Origin: an uncultured Alphaproteobacteria bacterium
Lineage (GTDB): Bacteria; Pseudomonadota; Alphaproteobacteria; Rhizobiales; Ancalomicrobiaceae
DNA: 64,000 nucleotides
Assembly (NCBI GenBank): GCA_937892955.1
Contig: CALBKH010000083.1
Coordinates: 1 to 64,000, forward strand
Direction of reading: 5' to 3'
The notes beneath the pieces are model-generated. The model saw only the letters and a list, made by a program, of their open reading frames with translations. It was not told the DNA's origin and made no database searches. Every line of letters starts with the position of its first letter. The first letter of the stretch is position 1. Positions 1 to 7,904 of the stretch are shown here, piece after piece. Made by a program: the position numbers and the translations under genes.

Positions 1-795
1 GTCTCCTGTCGACGGATTCCAGTTCAGAACGAGGACATCCCCGGGGGCAAGGTCAGGCCCTATCTGTGGATCGACGCGACCTACCTGAAGGTCCGGCAGA
101 ACGGACGGATCGTCTCGGTGGCGGTGATCGTCGCGGTCGGGGTCAACCGCAACGGTCGGCGCGAGGTGCTCGGCATGGACATCGGCCCGTCGGAGGCGGA
201 GACCTTCTGGACCGCCTTCCTGCGCAAGCTCGCCCGCCGGGGTCTGCGCGGCGTGAAGCTGGTGATCTCCGACGCGCACGAGGGGATCAAGGCGGCGGTT
301 TCGAAGGTGCTGACGGCGACGTGGCAACGGTGCCGGGTTCACTTCATGCGAAACGCCCTGGCGCATGCCGGCAAGAACGGCCGCCGGGTCGTCTCCGCCT
401 TCATCGCCACGGCCTTCGCTCAGAACGACGCCGAGGCCGCCCGTCGTCAGTGGCGCGCCGTCGCCGACCAACTCCGGCCGAAGATGGCGACGCTCGCCAC
501 CTTCATGGACGACGCCGAGGCCGACGTGCTCGCCTACATGAGCTTCCCCGCCCCGCATCGGGCGAAGCTGCACAGCACCAACCCGCTCGAACGCCTCAAG
601 GGCGAGATCAAGCGCCGCACCGAGGTCGTCGGCATCTTTCCCAACGAAGACGCCATCGTCCGACTGGTCGGGGCGATCCTGCTCGAACAGAACGATGAGT
701 GGGCCGTCCAGCGCTCCCGCTACATGACTCTGGAAACGATCGCTGCCATCGGCGATGATCCCGCCGTCCTCGGCCTGCCGAACATGGCGGCCTGA
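1..795 (+). CDS. IS256-family transposase, C-terminal fragment
   Basis: This DDE transposase catalyses cut-and-paste or copy-out movement of its own element. The reading frame is open from base 1, so the N-terminus lies outside the window; about 264 residues are present. Visible catalytic-core features are the first aspartate in YLWIDATY, the second in ISDAHEG, the CRVHFMRNALAH segment typical of the mutator family, and the glutamate region in NPLERLKGEIKRRTEVVGIFPNE-type sequence near 585-650. No frameshift or stop is seen within the fragment, so the copy may be intact. It ends with TGA at 793-795, followed by a probable element end near 860. Confidence 0.9.
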   Translation, partial: VSCRRIPVQNEDIPGGKVRPYLWIDATYLKVRQNGRIVSVAVIVAVGVNRNGRREVLGMDIGPSEAETFWTAFLRKLARRGLRGVKLVISDAHEGIKAAVSKVLTATWQRCRVHFMRNALAHAGKNGRRVVSAFIATAFAQNDAEAARRQWRAVADQLRPKMATLATFMDDAEADVLAYMSFPAPHRAKLHSTNPLERLKGEIKRRTEVVGIFPNEDAIVRLVGAILLEQNDEWAVQRSRYMTLETIAAIGDDPAVLGLPNMAA

Positions 796-860
796 GTACG
801 CCGCCCATATTGGCGCGCCCCGCTGGCCAACGGTCAGCTACACCACCTCACGGGACACGA
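1..860 (+). mobile_element. IS256-family insertion sequence, right part, cut by window edge
   Basis: The transposase fragment at 1-795 belongs to the IS256 (mutator) family. Just past its stop codon, about 834-859, lies a stretch containing CACCACCTCACGGGACACG, which resembles the terminal inverted repeat of such elements (GTGTCCC-type ends). The left end is outside the window, so the matching inverted repeat and the target duplication cannot be checked. The right boundary is approximate. Confidence 0.7.
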
Positions 861-1190
861 TCAGGACTCGCCCGCCCGCCGGCGATCCGTCGGGCGCGAC
901 CGGTTCGGGCCGGACCGTCCCACGGCCCCTCTCCGCACCCCGCCGGCGATGCCGAAAAGGCAGTGAGATCGGTCGACGATGCGAGCCGGCGAACCTCCGT
1001 TCGGCCCCGATCGCGCCCTTCGGACCACCGCCGGGCGATCTCGCACCTCCGTAAGACGGCTGTTTTCCGCCACTTTCGGAGTGATCATCCGGTTCGCGAC
1101 GATTTCCGGCGAAAACGGGCTTGCATCCGACTTCGAGCTGTTGCTATAGAGACGCCCGTCCGGCGGCGACGCCGGGCGGTACCCAAGGAT
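796..1190. other. Non-coding stretch between IS element and tRNA-Gly
   Basis: The first 60 bases hold the probable right end of the IS element. The remainder, up to the tRNA, shows no reading frame with a convincing start, ribosome binding site or protein-like composition. A tRNA promoter must lie in its last 100 bases, where TTGCTATAGAGAC-like sequence (about 1140-1152) is a possible -10 region, but I do not see a clear -35. Confidence 0.5.
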
Positions 1191-1265
1191 GCGGGTGTAG
1201 CTCAGGGGTAGAGCACAACCTTGCCAAGGTTGGGGTCGAGGGTTCAAATCCCTTCGCCCGCTCCA
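1191..1265 (+). tRNA. tRNA-Gly (anticodon GCC)
   Basis: The sequence folds as a cloverleaf. The 7-bp acceptor pairs 1191-1197 with 1255-1261 (one G-U pair). The D-arm contains AGCTCAGGGGTAGAGC. The anticodon stem CAACC/GGTTG encloses TTGCCAA with anticodon GCC. The T-arm GAGGG/CCCTT encloses TTCAAAT. The discriminator T at 1262 is followed by an encoded CCA at 1263-1265. The features fit bacterial tRNA-Gly(GCC). Confidence 0.97.
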
Positions 1266-1290
1266 TTCTCCCTCCTCGGGAGAGCACGAA

Positions 1291-1314
1291 AAAGCCGCGG
1301 GAAACCGCGGCTTT
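1291..1314. terminator. Bidirectional hairpin between tRNA-Gly and the GMC gene
   Basis: AAAGCCGCGG and CCGCGGCTTT form a perfect 10-bp stem with a GAAA loop. A-rich sequence precedes it and T-containing sequence follows, so it can stop transcripts from the tRNA on the plus strand and from the oxidoreductase gene ending at 1349 on the minus strand. Confidence 0.75.
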
Positions 1315-1348
1315 CGTCGTTTCGGGCCATCCGATCGCCGGTAGTTTC

Positions 1349-2959
1349 TCAGGCAACCGCCGTCTTGATCATGTCGGCCGCCTTCTCGCCGATCATGATC
1401 GACGGGGCGTTGGTGTTGCCGCCGATCAGCGTCGGCATGATCGAGGCGTCGACCACCCTCAGCCCGGCGATGCCGCGCACCCTCAGTTCCGGATCGACCA
1501 CCGCCCGATCGTCGACGCCCATGCGGCAGGTGCCGACCGGGTGATAGACCGTGTCGACGCGCGCCCGCAGGATGGCGCGGATGTCGTCGTCGGTCTCGAC
1601 CCCTCGAGTGAAGAGATCGCGGCCGCGCACCGCCTTCAGCGCCGGTGCATCCATGATACGGCGGGTCGCCTTGAAGCCGGCCACCATGTCCTCGATGTCC
1701 TGCGGGTGGGTGAGGAACGCCGGGTCGATCAATGGCGCCGCCGTCGGATCGGCGGAGGCGAGAGTGACGCTGCCGCGGCTCTGCGGCCTCAGCAGGCAGA
1801 GATGGGCGGAGAAGCCGTGCCCCATCCGGAGTTTGCGCGCATGGTCGTCGACCATGGCGACGATGAAGTGGATCTGGATGTCCGGCGCCGGCAGGTCGGG
1901 CCGTGTCTTCAGGAAGCCGCCGGCCTCGGCGAAGTTGGAGGCGACGAGACCCCGCCGCTCACGCCGATAGCGCAGGATCTCCTTGATGAAGCGCAGCGTC
2001 CCGCCGGCCGAGATGCCGATGAGGTCGTGGCTGTCGGCCTGATAGCCGAAGATGAAGTCGGGGTGATCCTGCAGATCGGCGCCGACGCCGGGCAGGTGGT
2101 GGACGACCTCGAGACCGTGCGCCTTCAACTGCGCCGCATCGCCGATGCCGGAGAGCATCAGGATCTGCGGCGACTGCAACGCCCCGGCCGAGACGATCAC
2201 CTCGCGCCGCGCCCGGAAGGTCTTCACCTCGCCGCCCTGACGGATCTCGACGCCGACCGCCCGGCCGTTCTCGACCAGGATGCGCAGCACCCGCGCCCCG
2301 CATTCGACCGCGAGATTGGGCCGCTTGCCGATGTGGGGATGGAGATAGCCGCGCGCCGCGCTCCAGCGCTCGCCGTTCTTCTGCGTCACCTGATAGACGC
2401 CGAAGCCCTCCTGTTCCGGCCCGTTGAAGTCGGAATTGGAGCGGAACTGCGCCTCGGTCGCCGCCTCGAGGAAGATCCGCTGCCACGGATTGTCGGTGCG
2501 CGGATAGGAGACCTCGAGAGGCCCGCCGGCCCCGTGCAGTCCGTCCGCCGCGAAGTCGGCGTTGTTCTCCGACCGCTTGAAATAGGGCAGGACGTCGTCG
2601 AAGCCCCAGCCGGTGTTGCCGAGCGCGGCCCAGTGATCGTAGTCCCAGCGATGGCCGCGGACGTAGATCATGGCATTGATCGCCGACGAACCGCCGAGCG
2701 TGCGCCCGCGCGGCTGATAGCCCCGCCGGCCGTTCAGCCCCGGCTGCGGCACCGTCTTGAAGCCCCAGTTGTGCAGCTTCGACGGCACCATCAGCGCGCC
2801 GGCGAGCGGCGTGCGGATGACCCAGTCGTCACCCCGGTCGCCGGCCTCGAAGAGGCACAGCGTCACCGACGGATCTTCGCTGAGGCGGCTCGCCACGGCC
2901 GATCCGGCCGATCCGCCGCCGAGCACCAGATAGTCGAACTCGCGTTTCACGTCGGACAT
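1349..2959 (-). CDS. GMC family alcohol oxidoreductase (choline dehydrogenase/AlkJ-like)
   Basis: This is an FAD enzyme of the glucose-methanol-choline family, 536 residues, the usual length for AlkJ/BetA-type dehydrogenases. The FAD dinucleotide-binding motif GGGSAGSAVASRL lies at residues 14-26, the first GMC signature with LGGSSAINAM near 88-97, and the second signature around SAGALQSPQILMLSGIG. The catalytic pair is His473 in YHPVGTCRMG and Asn517 in GGNTNAP. No signal peptide is seen. The enzyme probably oxidises a primary alcohol to an aldehyde and passes electrons to a quinone. The next gene on the same strand, 31 bases upstream, is an aldehyde dehydrogenase, so the pair could convert fatty or aromatic alcohols to acids. 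The neighbouring wax-ester genes favour long-chain alcohols, but that is inference. Confidence 0.9.
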   Translation of the reverse strand: MSDVKREFDYLVLGGGSAGSAVASRLSEDPSVTLCLFEAGDRGDDWVIRTPLAGALMVPSKLHNWGFKTVPQPGLNGRRGYQPRGRTLGGSSAINAMIYVRGHRWDYDHWAALGNTGWGFDDVLPYFKRSENNADFAADGLHGAGGPLEVSYPRTDNPWQRIFLEAATEAQFRSNSDFNGPEQEGFGVYQVTQKNGERWSAARGYLHPHIGKRPNLAVECGARVLRILVENGRAVGVEIRQGGEVKTFRARREVIVSAGALQSPQILMLSGIGDAAQLKAHGLEVVHHLPGVGADLQDHPDFIFGYQADSHDLIGISAGGTLRFIKEILRYRRERRGLVASNFAEAGGFLKTRPDLPAPDIQIHFIVAMVDDHARKLRMGHGFSAHLCLLRPQSRGSVTLASADPTAAPLIDPAFLTHPQDIEDMVAGFKATRRIMDAPALKAVRGRDLFTRGVETDDDIRAILRARVDTVYHPVGTCRMGVDDRAVVDPELRVRGIAGLRVVDASIMPTLIGGNTNAPSIMIGEKAADMIKTAVA

Positions 2960-2990
2960 TTCGTTCCTCCCGCCTCCGACAGGGACCCGA

Positions 2991-4427
2991 TCAGGCGAAG
3001 CGCCTCAGCGCCGCCAGCATGCGATCGAAAGTCTTGCCGTAGGGAGGCTGCATGAAGCCGAGACCGGAGAGGTCCGGCCGATGGAAGATCGGTTTGAGGT
3101 GCGAGAAGGTGCGGAAGCCCCATTCGCCGTGATAGGCGCCCATGCCCGACGCCCCGACGCCGCCGAAGGGTTGGTTCTCCTGGGCGAGGTGGACGAGGCA
3201 GTCGTTGACGGTGACGCCGCCGGAGACGGTCTCCACCATCACCTTGTCGCGCGCCGCCGCGTCCGTGCCGAACCAGTAGAGCGCCAACGGCCGCTCGTCG
3301 GCGACGACCGTGGCGATCGCCTCGTCGGCGTTTCCGACCGGCACCACCGGCAGGATCGGTCCGAAGATCTCCTCCTGGCGAACCCGCATGTCGGGCGTCG
3401 TGTCGAGGAGGACGCAGGGCGGGAACTTCGCCGAATTCGACCAGCGGGTCGGATCGCCGACCGCCCATTCGACCTTGGCGCCCTTCGCCACGGCATCGTC
3501 GACCAACGCCTGCTGGCGCTGGCGATGCGGCGCGCAGACGATCGCGGTGTAGTCGGGGTTCGACGGATCTTCGCCGATCAGCTTGGCCACCGCCCCGCGA
3601 TAGGCCGCGACGAAGGCCGCCTCGCGGCCCTTCGGCAACAACACGTAGTCCGGCGCCACACAGGTCTGGCCGGCGTTGAGCATCTTCGAGAAGGCGATGC
3701 GCGACGCCGCGTTCGCCACGTCGGCCGAAGCGTCGAGGATCGCCGGCGACTTGCCGCCGAGTTCGAGCGTCACCGGGGTCAGGTTCTTCGCCGCCGCTTC
3801 CGCCACCATGCGGCCGACCCGGGTCGAACCGGTGAAGAGCAGGTGATCGAAGGGCAGCGCCGTGAAGGCGCTCGCCACGTCCGGTCCGCCCTGGACCACC
3901 ACCACCTCGTCGTCGCCGAAGCGCCGCGACAGGATCTCGGCGAGGAGGGCGGAGAAGCGCGGCGTCAACTCGCTCGGTTTGATCATCACCCGATTGCCGG
4001 CGGAAAGCGCCGCGGCGAGCGGCGCGAGGGTCAGCTGCAGCGGATAGTTCCACGGCGCCACCACGCCGACCAGCCCGAGCGGCTGCGGCATCAGCCGATT
4101 GCGCCCGGGCAGGAAGGCGAGTTCGGTCTTCACCCGTTTCGGCTTCATCCACCCTTTGAGATGGCGCAGCGTGTGTTTGATGCCGGCCTCGACGATGAAG
4201 GCCTCGGCCAGCCGCGTCTCCTGGACGCAGCGATGGCCGAAATCGGCCGAGATCGCCGCCTCGATCGCCGCCTCGTCCTCGGTCATCGCCGAGAGCAGGC
4301 GGCCGAGCCGATCCTTGCGGGTCGCGAGATCCGGGAAGGGGTCGCGGCGCGAGGCCGCGCGCAGCCGGGCGAAGATCGCCCCGACCCCGTCGGAGTCGGG
4401 GATCGCCGTCGAAAGGGTCACGTCCAT
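2991..4427 (-). CDS. Coniferyl-aldehyde-dehydrogenase-like aldehyde dehydrogenase
   Basis: This 478-residue NAD(P)-dependent aldehyde dehydrogenase resembles the CalB/long-chain ALDH group. Visible features are VAPWNYPL (about 123-130), the cofactor-binding FTGSTRVG (about 198-205), the general base Glu222 in LELGGKSP and the nucleophile Cys256 in NAGQTCVAPD. The start was placed at ATG 4427; the frame stays open upstream but that region overlaps the next gene and does not read as ALDH. The C-terminus shows FGGVGASGMGAYHGEWGF, a conserved end of the family. It sits between the GMC alcohol oxidoreductase and the FFLEELY-motif gene on the same strand, consistent with co-transcription. Coniferyl aldehyde is the name of the family type; here fatty aldehyde is at least as likely a substrate. 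Confidence 0.88.
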   Translation of the reverse strand: MDVTLSTAIPDSDGVGAIFARLRAASRRDPFPDLATRKDRLGRLLSAMTEDEAAIEAAISADFGHRCVQETRLAEAFIVEAGIKHTLRHLKGWMKPKRVKTELAFLPGRNRLMPQPLGLVGVVAPWNYPLQLTLAPLAAALSAGNRVMIKPSELTPRFSALLAEILSRRFGDDEVVVVQGGPDVASAFTALPFDHLLFTGSTRVGRMVAEAAAKNLTPVTLELGGKSPAILDASADVANAASRIAFSKMLNAGQTCVAPDYVLLPKGREAAFVAAYRGAVAKLIGEDPSNPDYTAIVCAPHRQRQQALVDDAVAKGAKVEWAVGDPTRWSNSAKFPPCVLLDTTPDMRVRQEEIFGPILPVVPVGNADEAIATVVADERPLALYWFGTDAAARDKVMVETVSGGVTVNDCLVHLAQENQPFGGVGASGMGAYHGEWGFRTFSHLKPIFHRPDLSGLGFMQPPYGKTFDRMLAALRRFA

Positions 4428-4453
4428 GGCCGGTCCTCGCCTGTCGTTCGTTC

Positions 4454-5173
4454 TCAGTCTTCTTCTTCGTCGTCGAGCACCGTGTCGTCGCCGTCGAACA
4501 GTGCCGTCATGACGGCCCGTTCGCGCGACACGATGCGCTCGAGAAATTCGTCGGCGCCGCCCATCTTGCGGAAGGCGCGATAGCCGTCCTCGAGGAAGGT
4601 CTGCAGGTCGCCGAACCCGGCGAGCCGTGCCGGGCGTCGCATCAACGTCAGCGCCGTCCCGGTGAAGGCATGATGGGTCAGATGATCGAGCGCGTGGCCG
4701 AGATGCTCGATCAGATCGATCTGATGTTCGCGCTCGGCCCGTCGTCCGACCTTGCGATAGGCCGCGCCGTAGGCGGCCGCATCGATCGTCTCGATCCGCG
4801 CCCCCAGCGCCGTCACCATGTCGACGTCGAGCACCTCCGACAACGTGTCGAGTTCGATCGCGTCGGCGACCGTCTCCAGCCCCCAGATCGGCAGCATCTT
4901 GGCGATGGTGGGAACGACGCGGGCGATGTCGGCGTCGCGCTTCACCGTATCCTTGGCGCCGTAGAGCTCGGTCAGGAAGAATTCGGCGGTGTCGTGGAAC
5001 CGCGCATCGGCGAGCAGATCGAAATGGGTGCGCGCCAGACGGTCGGATTGCCAGTCGCGCAGGAGAAGCCGTCGACGCGTCGCTTCCGCGTCGGTTCGGA
5101 CCCGTCCGCGCAATTCGATCCCGGCTTCGAGACGGGCGGTAAGTCTTTCGACAGTTTCCGCTTTCGTGTCCAT
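4454..5173 (-). CDS. FFLEELY-motif protein of unknown function
   Basis: This is a predicted soluble, largely helical protein of 239 residues without signal peptide or membrane segment. It contains FFLTELYGAKD near residues 65-75, a variant of the FFLEELY motif that names this uncharacterised family, followed by a charged helical region and a highly acidic C-terminal tail (DGDDTVLDDEEED). It is transcribed ahead of the aldehyde dehydrogenase and GMC oxidoreductase genes and is divergent from the wax ester synthase-like acyltransferase at 5324 across a 150-base gap. The position in a lipid cluster suggests a role linked to neutral-lipid metabolism or granules, but no activity can be read from the sequence. 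Confidence 0.75.
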   Translation of the reverse strand: MDTKAETVERLTARLEAGIELRGRVRTDAEATRRRLLLRDWQSDRLARTHFDLLADARFHDTAEFFLTELYGAKDTVKRDADIARVVPTIAKMLPIWGLETVADAIELDTLSEVLDVDMVTALGARIETIDAAAYGAAYRKVGRRAEREHQIDLIEHLGHALDHLTHHAFTGTALTLMRRPARLAGFGDLQTFLEDGYRAFRKMGGADEFLERIVSRERAVMTALFDGDDTVLDDEEED

Positions 5174-5323
5174 GAAAATTCTCTACCATCCTCGGTTAGA
5201 AAACGCCGCCTAAAGACGGTCCTGGTCCGTTCCGCCGAGAACGAGACCGGCGACCGGAACGAGAAGATGCGGCGGGTCCGCCGGCCTCACGACGGACGCG
5301 AGGGGAGCGCGGAGGAGAGACGC

Positions 5324-6865
5324 ATGGCACGCGGCGAACGCATGTCTCCGGTCGACACCACCTGGTTGCGGATGGATCGGCCGAACAATCCCATGGTCAT
5401 CGTCGGCGTCATCAAGCTCGCCGGCCCCGTCGATCCACGAGAGCTCGCCGCCACCCTCGCCGAGCGCCTCCTCGTCTATCGCCGCTTCGGCCAGAAGGCG
5501 GTGCGCGTCGCCGGCGGCATGTCCTGGGTCGACGACGCCCGTTTCGACATCACCCGCCACATCCATCACGTCCGCCTGCCCGGCGCCGCCGGTGACGCCG
5601 AACTCGAGCAATTCGTCGGCGAACTCGCCGCCACCCCGCTCGATCACTCGATCCCGCTCTGGCAGTACCACATCGTCGAAGGTTTCGAAGGCGGCGCCGC
5701 GGTGGTGGTGCGCATCCACCACGCCATCGCCGACGGCATCGCCCTGATCGGCGTCATGCTTTCGCTGACCGACGACCTGCACGGCCTCGACGAGCCCGCC
5801 GCCGACTGGACGGCGCGCTCCGAGGACGGCAAGGGCGACTGGTGGTCGAGCCTCTTCGCGCCCCTCGGCCGCGTCGTGAAGATGGGCACCAAACTGTCCG
5901 CGCGCATGGCCAAGGCTTCGAACCACAACGGCGGCGGCCCGGCCGCCCAGGCCCTCGGCCTGGTCAAGGACGGCGCCGGCATCGTCGGCGAACTCGCCGG
6001 CCTGCTGTTCATGGCCAACGACAGCCGGACGCCGCTCAAGGGCGTGCCGCACGGCAAGAAGAAGGTCGCCTGGGCCGAGCCGCTGCCGCTCTCCGAGGTC
6101 AAGACGATCGCGCACGCCCGCGGCTGCTCGGTCAACGACGTGCTGATGTCCTGCGTCGCCGGCGCCATCAACGCCTATCTCGCCGAACTCGGCGAGCCGA
6201 CCCACGGCGTCGAGATCCGGGCGCTGATCCCGGTCAACCTGCGCGCGCCGGGCCGCCACCGCGAACTCGGCAACGAATTCGGCATCGTCACCCTGGTGCT
6301 GCCGGTTGGCATCGACGAACCGCTCGCCCGCCTCGCCGAGGTGCAGAAGCGCATGGACGCGCTGAAGCGCTCGCAGCAGGCCGGCGTCACCTACGGCCTC
6401 CTCGCCGTCCTCGGCTACACCCCGAAACTCGCCCAGGACGCCCTCTTCGGCATCCTGCTCTACCGGGCGACCGCGGTGATGACCAACGTTCCCGGTCCGC
6501 AGATGCCGTTGAAGATCGCCGGCGCCGAGATCTCGCAGCTGATGTTCTGGGTGCCGCAGTCGGGCGACATCGGCATCGGCGTGTCGATCCTCTCCTACAA
6601 CGGCAAGGTCCAGTTCGGCCTCATCACCGACGCCGAGCTGGTGCCCGAACCGCGCCGGGTCATCGCCCATTTCGGCCCGCAGTTCGAACGCCTGCTCTAT
6701 CTGACGCTGCTCGACTACGCCGAACGCGCCGAGGATCTCGCCAACGCCGAACATGCGGCTCATCCGAAGTCGCGCCATCGCCGCCGCAGCACCACCGCCG
6801 CCGCGACGCCGGCGGCGCCTCGGTCGCGTCGCAAGCCGGCCGCCACGAGCGCACCCGAGGCGTGA
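5324..6865 (+). CDS. Wax ester synthase/diacylglycerol acyltransferase (WS/DGAT family)
   Basis: WS/DGAT enzymes join an acyl-CoA to a fatty alcohol or diacylglycerol, making wax esters or triacylglycerol. The 513-residue product has the catalytic HHxxxDG motif as HHAIADG at residues 132-138, the N-terminal MSPVDTTWLRMD, and the conserved NVPGP in the C-terminal half (near 6484). The length matches the family (about 450-520). The start ATG 5324 follows GGAGGAGA at 5311-5318; the longer upstream frame overlaps the divergent FFLEELY-motif gene and was rejected. The last 35 residues are Arg/Ala/Thr-rich and probably disordered. A fatty acyl-CoA reductase at 10845 could supply the alcohol and the acyl-CoA ligase at 14013 the acyl-CoA. 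Whether wax ester or triacylglycerol is made cannot be told from sequence. Confidence 0.92.
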   Translation: MARGERMSPVDTTWLRMDRPNNPMVIVGVIKLAGPVDPRELAATLAERLLVYRRFGQKAVRVAGGMSWVDDARFDITRHIHHVRLPGAAGDAELEQFVGELAATPLDHSIPLWQYHIVEGFEGGAAVVVRIHHAIADGIALIGVMLSLTDDLHGLDEPAADWTARSEDGKGDWWSSLFAPLGRVVKMGTKLSARMAKASNHNGGGPAAQALGLVKDGAGIVGELAGLLFMANDSRTPLKGVPHGKKKVAWAEPLPLSEVKTIAHARGCSVNDVLMSCVAGAINAYLAELGEPTHGVEIRALIPVNLRAPGRHRELGNEFGIVTLVLPVGIDEPLARLAEVQKRMDALKRSQQAGVTYGLLAVLGYTPKLAQDALFGILLYRATAVMTNVPGPQMPLKIAGAEISQLMFWVPQSGDIGIGVSILSYNGKVQFGLITDAELVPEPRRVIAHFGPQFERLLYLTLLDYAERAEDLANAEHAAHPKSRHRRRSTTAAATPAAPRSRRKPAATSAPEA

Positions 6866-6866
6866 G

Positions 6867-6944
6867 ACCATCGGTCATCGAAAATGACCGATGGTAATCC
6901 TGACGCGAATTTCTCATGCCTCTGATGCAGATGAGAAATTCGCG
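6867..6944. repeat. Two consecutive perfect inverted repeats
   Basis: Immediately after the acyltransferase stop codon, ACCATCGGTCAT (6867-6878) and ATGACCGATGGT (6884-6895) form a perfect 12-bp stem with a 5-base loop. Then CGCGAATTTCTCAT (6904-6917) and ATGAGAAATTCGCG (6931-6944) form a perfect 14-bp stem with a 13-base loop. Neither is followed by a T-tract on the plus strand. They could act as weak terminators between convergent genes or belong to a palindromic intergenic repeat family; the AT-rich second stem is unlike the surrounding DNA. Confidence 0.8.
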
Positions 6945-7041
6945 TGTCTTCGACGGCCGGGTGCCGCGGCACCTTCCGCCTCTGGTAGGACGCCGTCGCC
7001 CGGCCGGTCGATCCGACCGAACGGATCTTTCGGCCCCCACG

Positions 7042-7893
7042 TCAGTCCTCGAGTTCCTCCTTGGCGAGCTCGACGTCGAGCCGTTCCATCGCGTCCGCCG
7101 GCTTCGAGTTGGCCGCCTCGGCATAGAGGGCGACGGCCTGCTTCATCTTAGAATTGCCGAACATCATGACGAGACCGTTGGCGTATTCGATGCGGGCGAC
7201 GGCCGAGTCCGGATTGAGCTTCACCGCCGTCTCGAAATGCTTCACCCCGTCGTCCTTGCTGGCGCCGTAGGTGAGGCCGCCGATCATGCCGCCGACCTTG
7301 TTGATGATCTCGGCGTGATAGGTGCCGAGCGCGATGTGGGCGTCGGCGTGCTTGGGCGCGCATTTCAATGCCGCCTCGAGGCTGGCGCGCACCTTGCCGG
7401 CCAGCCCCTGCGCCAGCGCCTTGCCGATCGAGATGCCCTGGGAGTAGCGGCCGAGCGCCTGGGCGTGGAGATAATGGGCGTTGGCGAGCCCCTTGGCCGC
7501 CGCCTGCAACTCCTCCGCCCGCGCCGCCGACGCCTGGAAGAGCTCGAGCTTGGCCGCGTCCTTCTCCTCGAGATAGGTGGCGTAGATGTTGGTCGCCTTG
7601 TTGGCGACGTTGGTGCCGAGGAGCCCGACCGACAGGCCCTTTTCCACCGCCTCGGCGAAGTCGCCGCGATGATAGGCGCGCCACGCGTCCTGCAGGATCT
7701 CCGCCGCCTCTTCGAGGCTCTGCTTCGGCTTCAGCTTCGGCGCGGCGTCGATGAGCCCCTTCAGGCCGGCGGCGTCCGGGAACGGCTCGCAGTCGCCGCG
7801 GTGCAGTCGCGGCCAGGCCTCGGCGAGCGCCGCCCCGGCATAGTCGTAGTCCTTCGAGGCGTGGGGAAAGGCGGTCCAACGCGGCTTCGCCAT
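7042..7893 (-). CDS. TPR-like repeat protein, function unknown
   Basis: This 283-residue soluble helical protein has repeats of the tetratricopeptide kind. Helix pairs such as AEAVEKGLSVGLLGTNVANK and the C-terminal SLEAALKCAPKHADAHIALG and GVKHFETAVKLNPDSAVARI blocks show the W/L-G-A-P spacing. There is no signal peptide and no catalytic motif. The start chosen is ATG 7893, giving MAKPRWTAF; the frame continues upstream but would overlap the TetR gene. It follows the TetR gene (7905-8549) by 11 bases, so the two are probably co-transcribed. Association with the lipid cluster is the only functional clue. Confidence 0.75.
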   Translation of the reverse strand: MAKPRWTAFPHASKDYDYAGAALAEAWPRLHRGDCEPFPDAAGLKGLIDAAPKLKPKQSLEEAAEILQDAWRAYHRGDFAEAVEKGLSVGLLGTNVANKATNIYATYLEEKDAAKLELFQASAARAEELQAAAKGLANAHYLHAQALGRYSQGISIGKALAQGLAGKVRASLEAALKCAPKHADAHIALGTYHAEIINKVGGMIGGLTYGASKDDGVKHFETAVKLNPDSAVARIEYANGLVMMFGNSKMKQAVALYAEAANSKPADAMERLDVELAKEELED

Positions 7894-7904
7894 GATGCGT
7901 CTCC

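Noticed and set aside
4428..5189. N-terminal extension of the aldehyde dehydrogenase frame and a second long frame across 4454-5173
   Set aside because: The in-frame extension does not read as aldehyde dehydrogenase and overlaps the FFLEELY-motif gene, whose own frame has a recognisable motif and protein-like composition.
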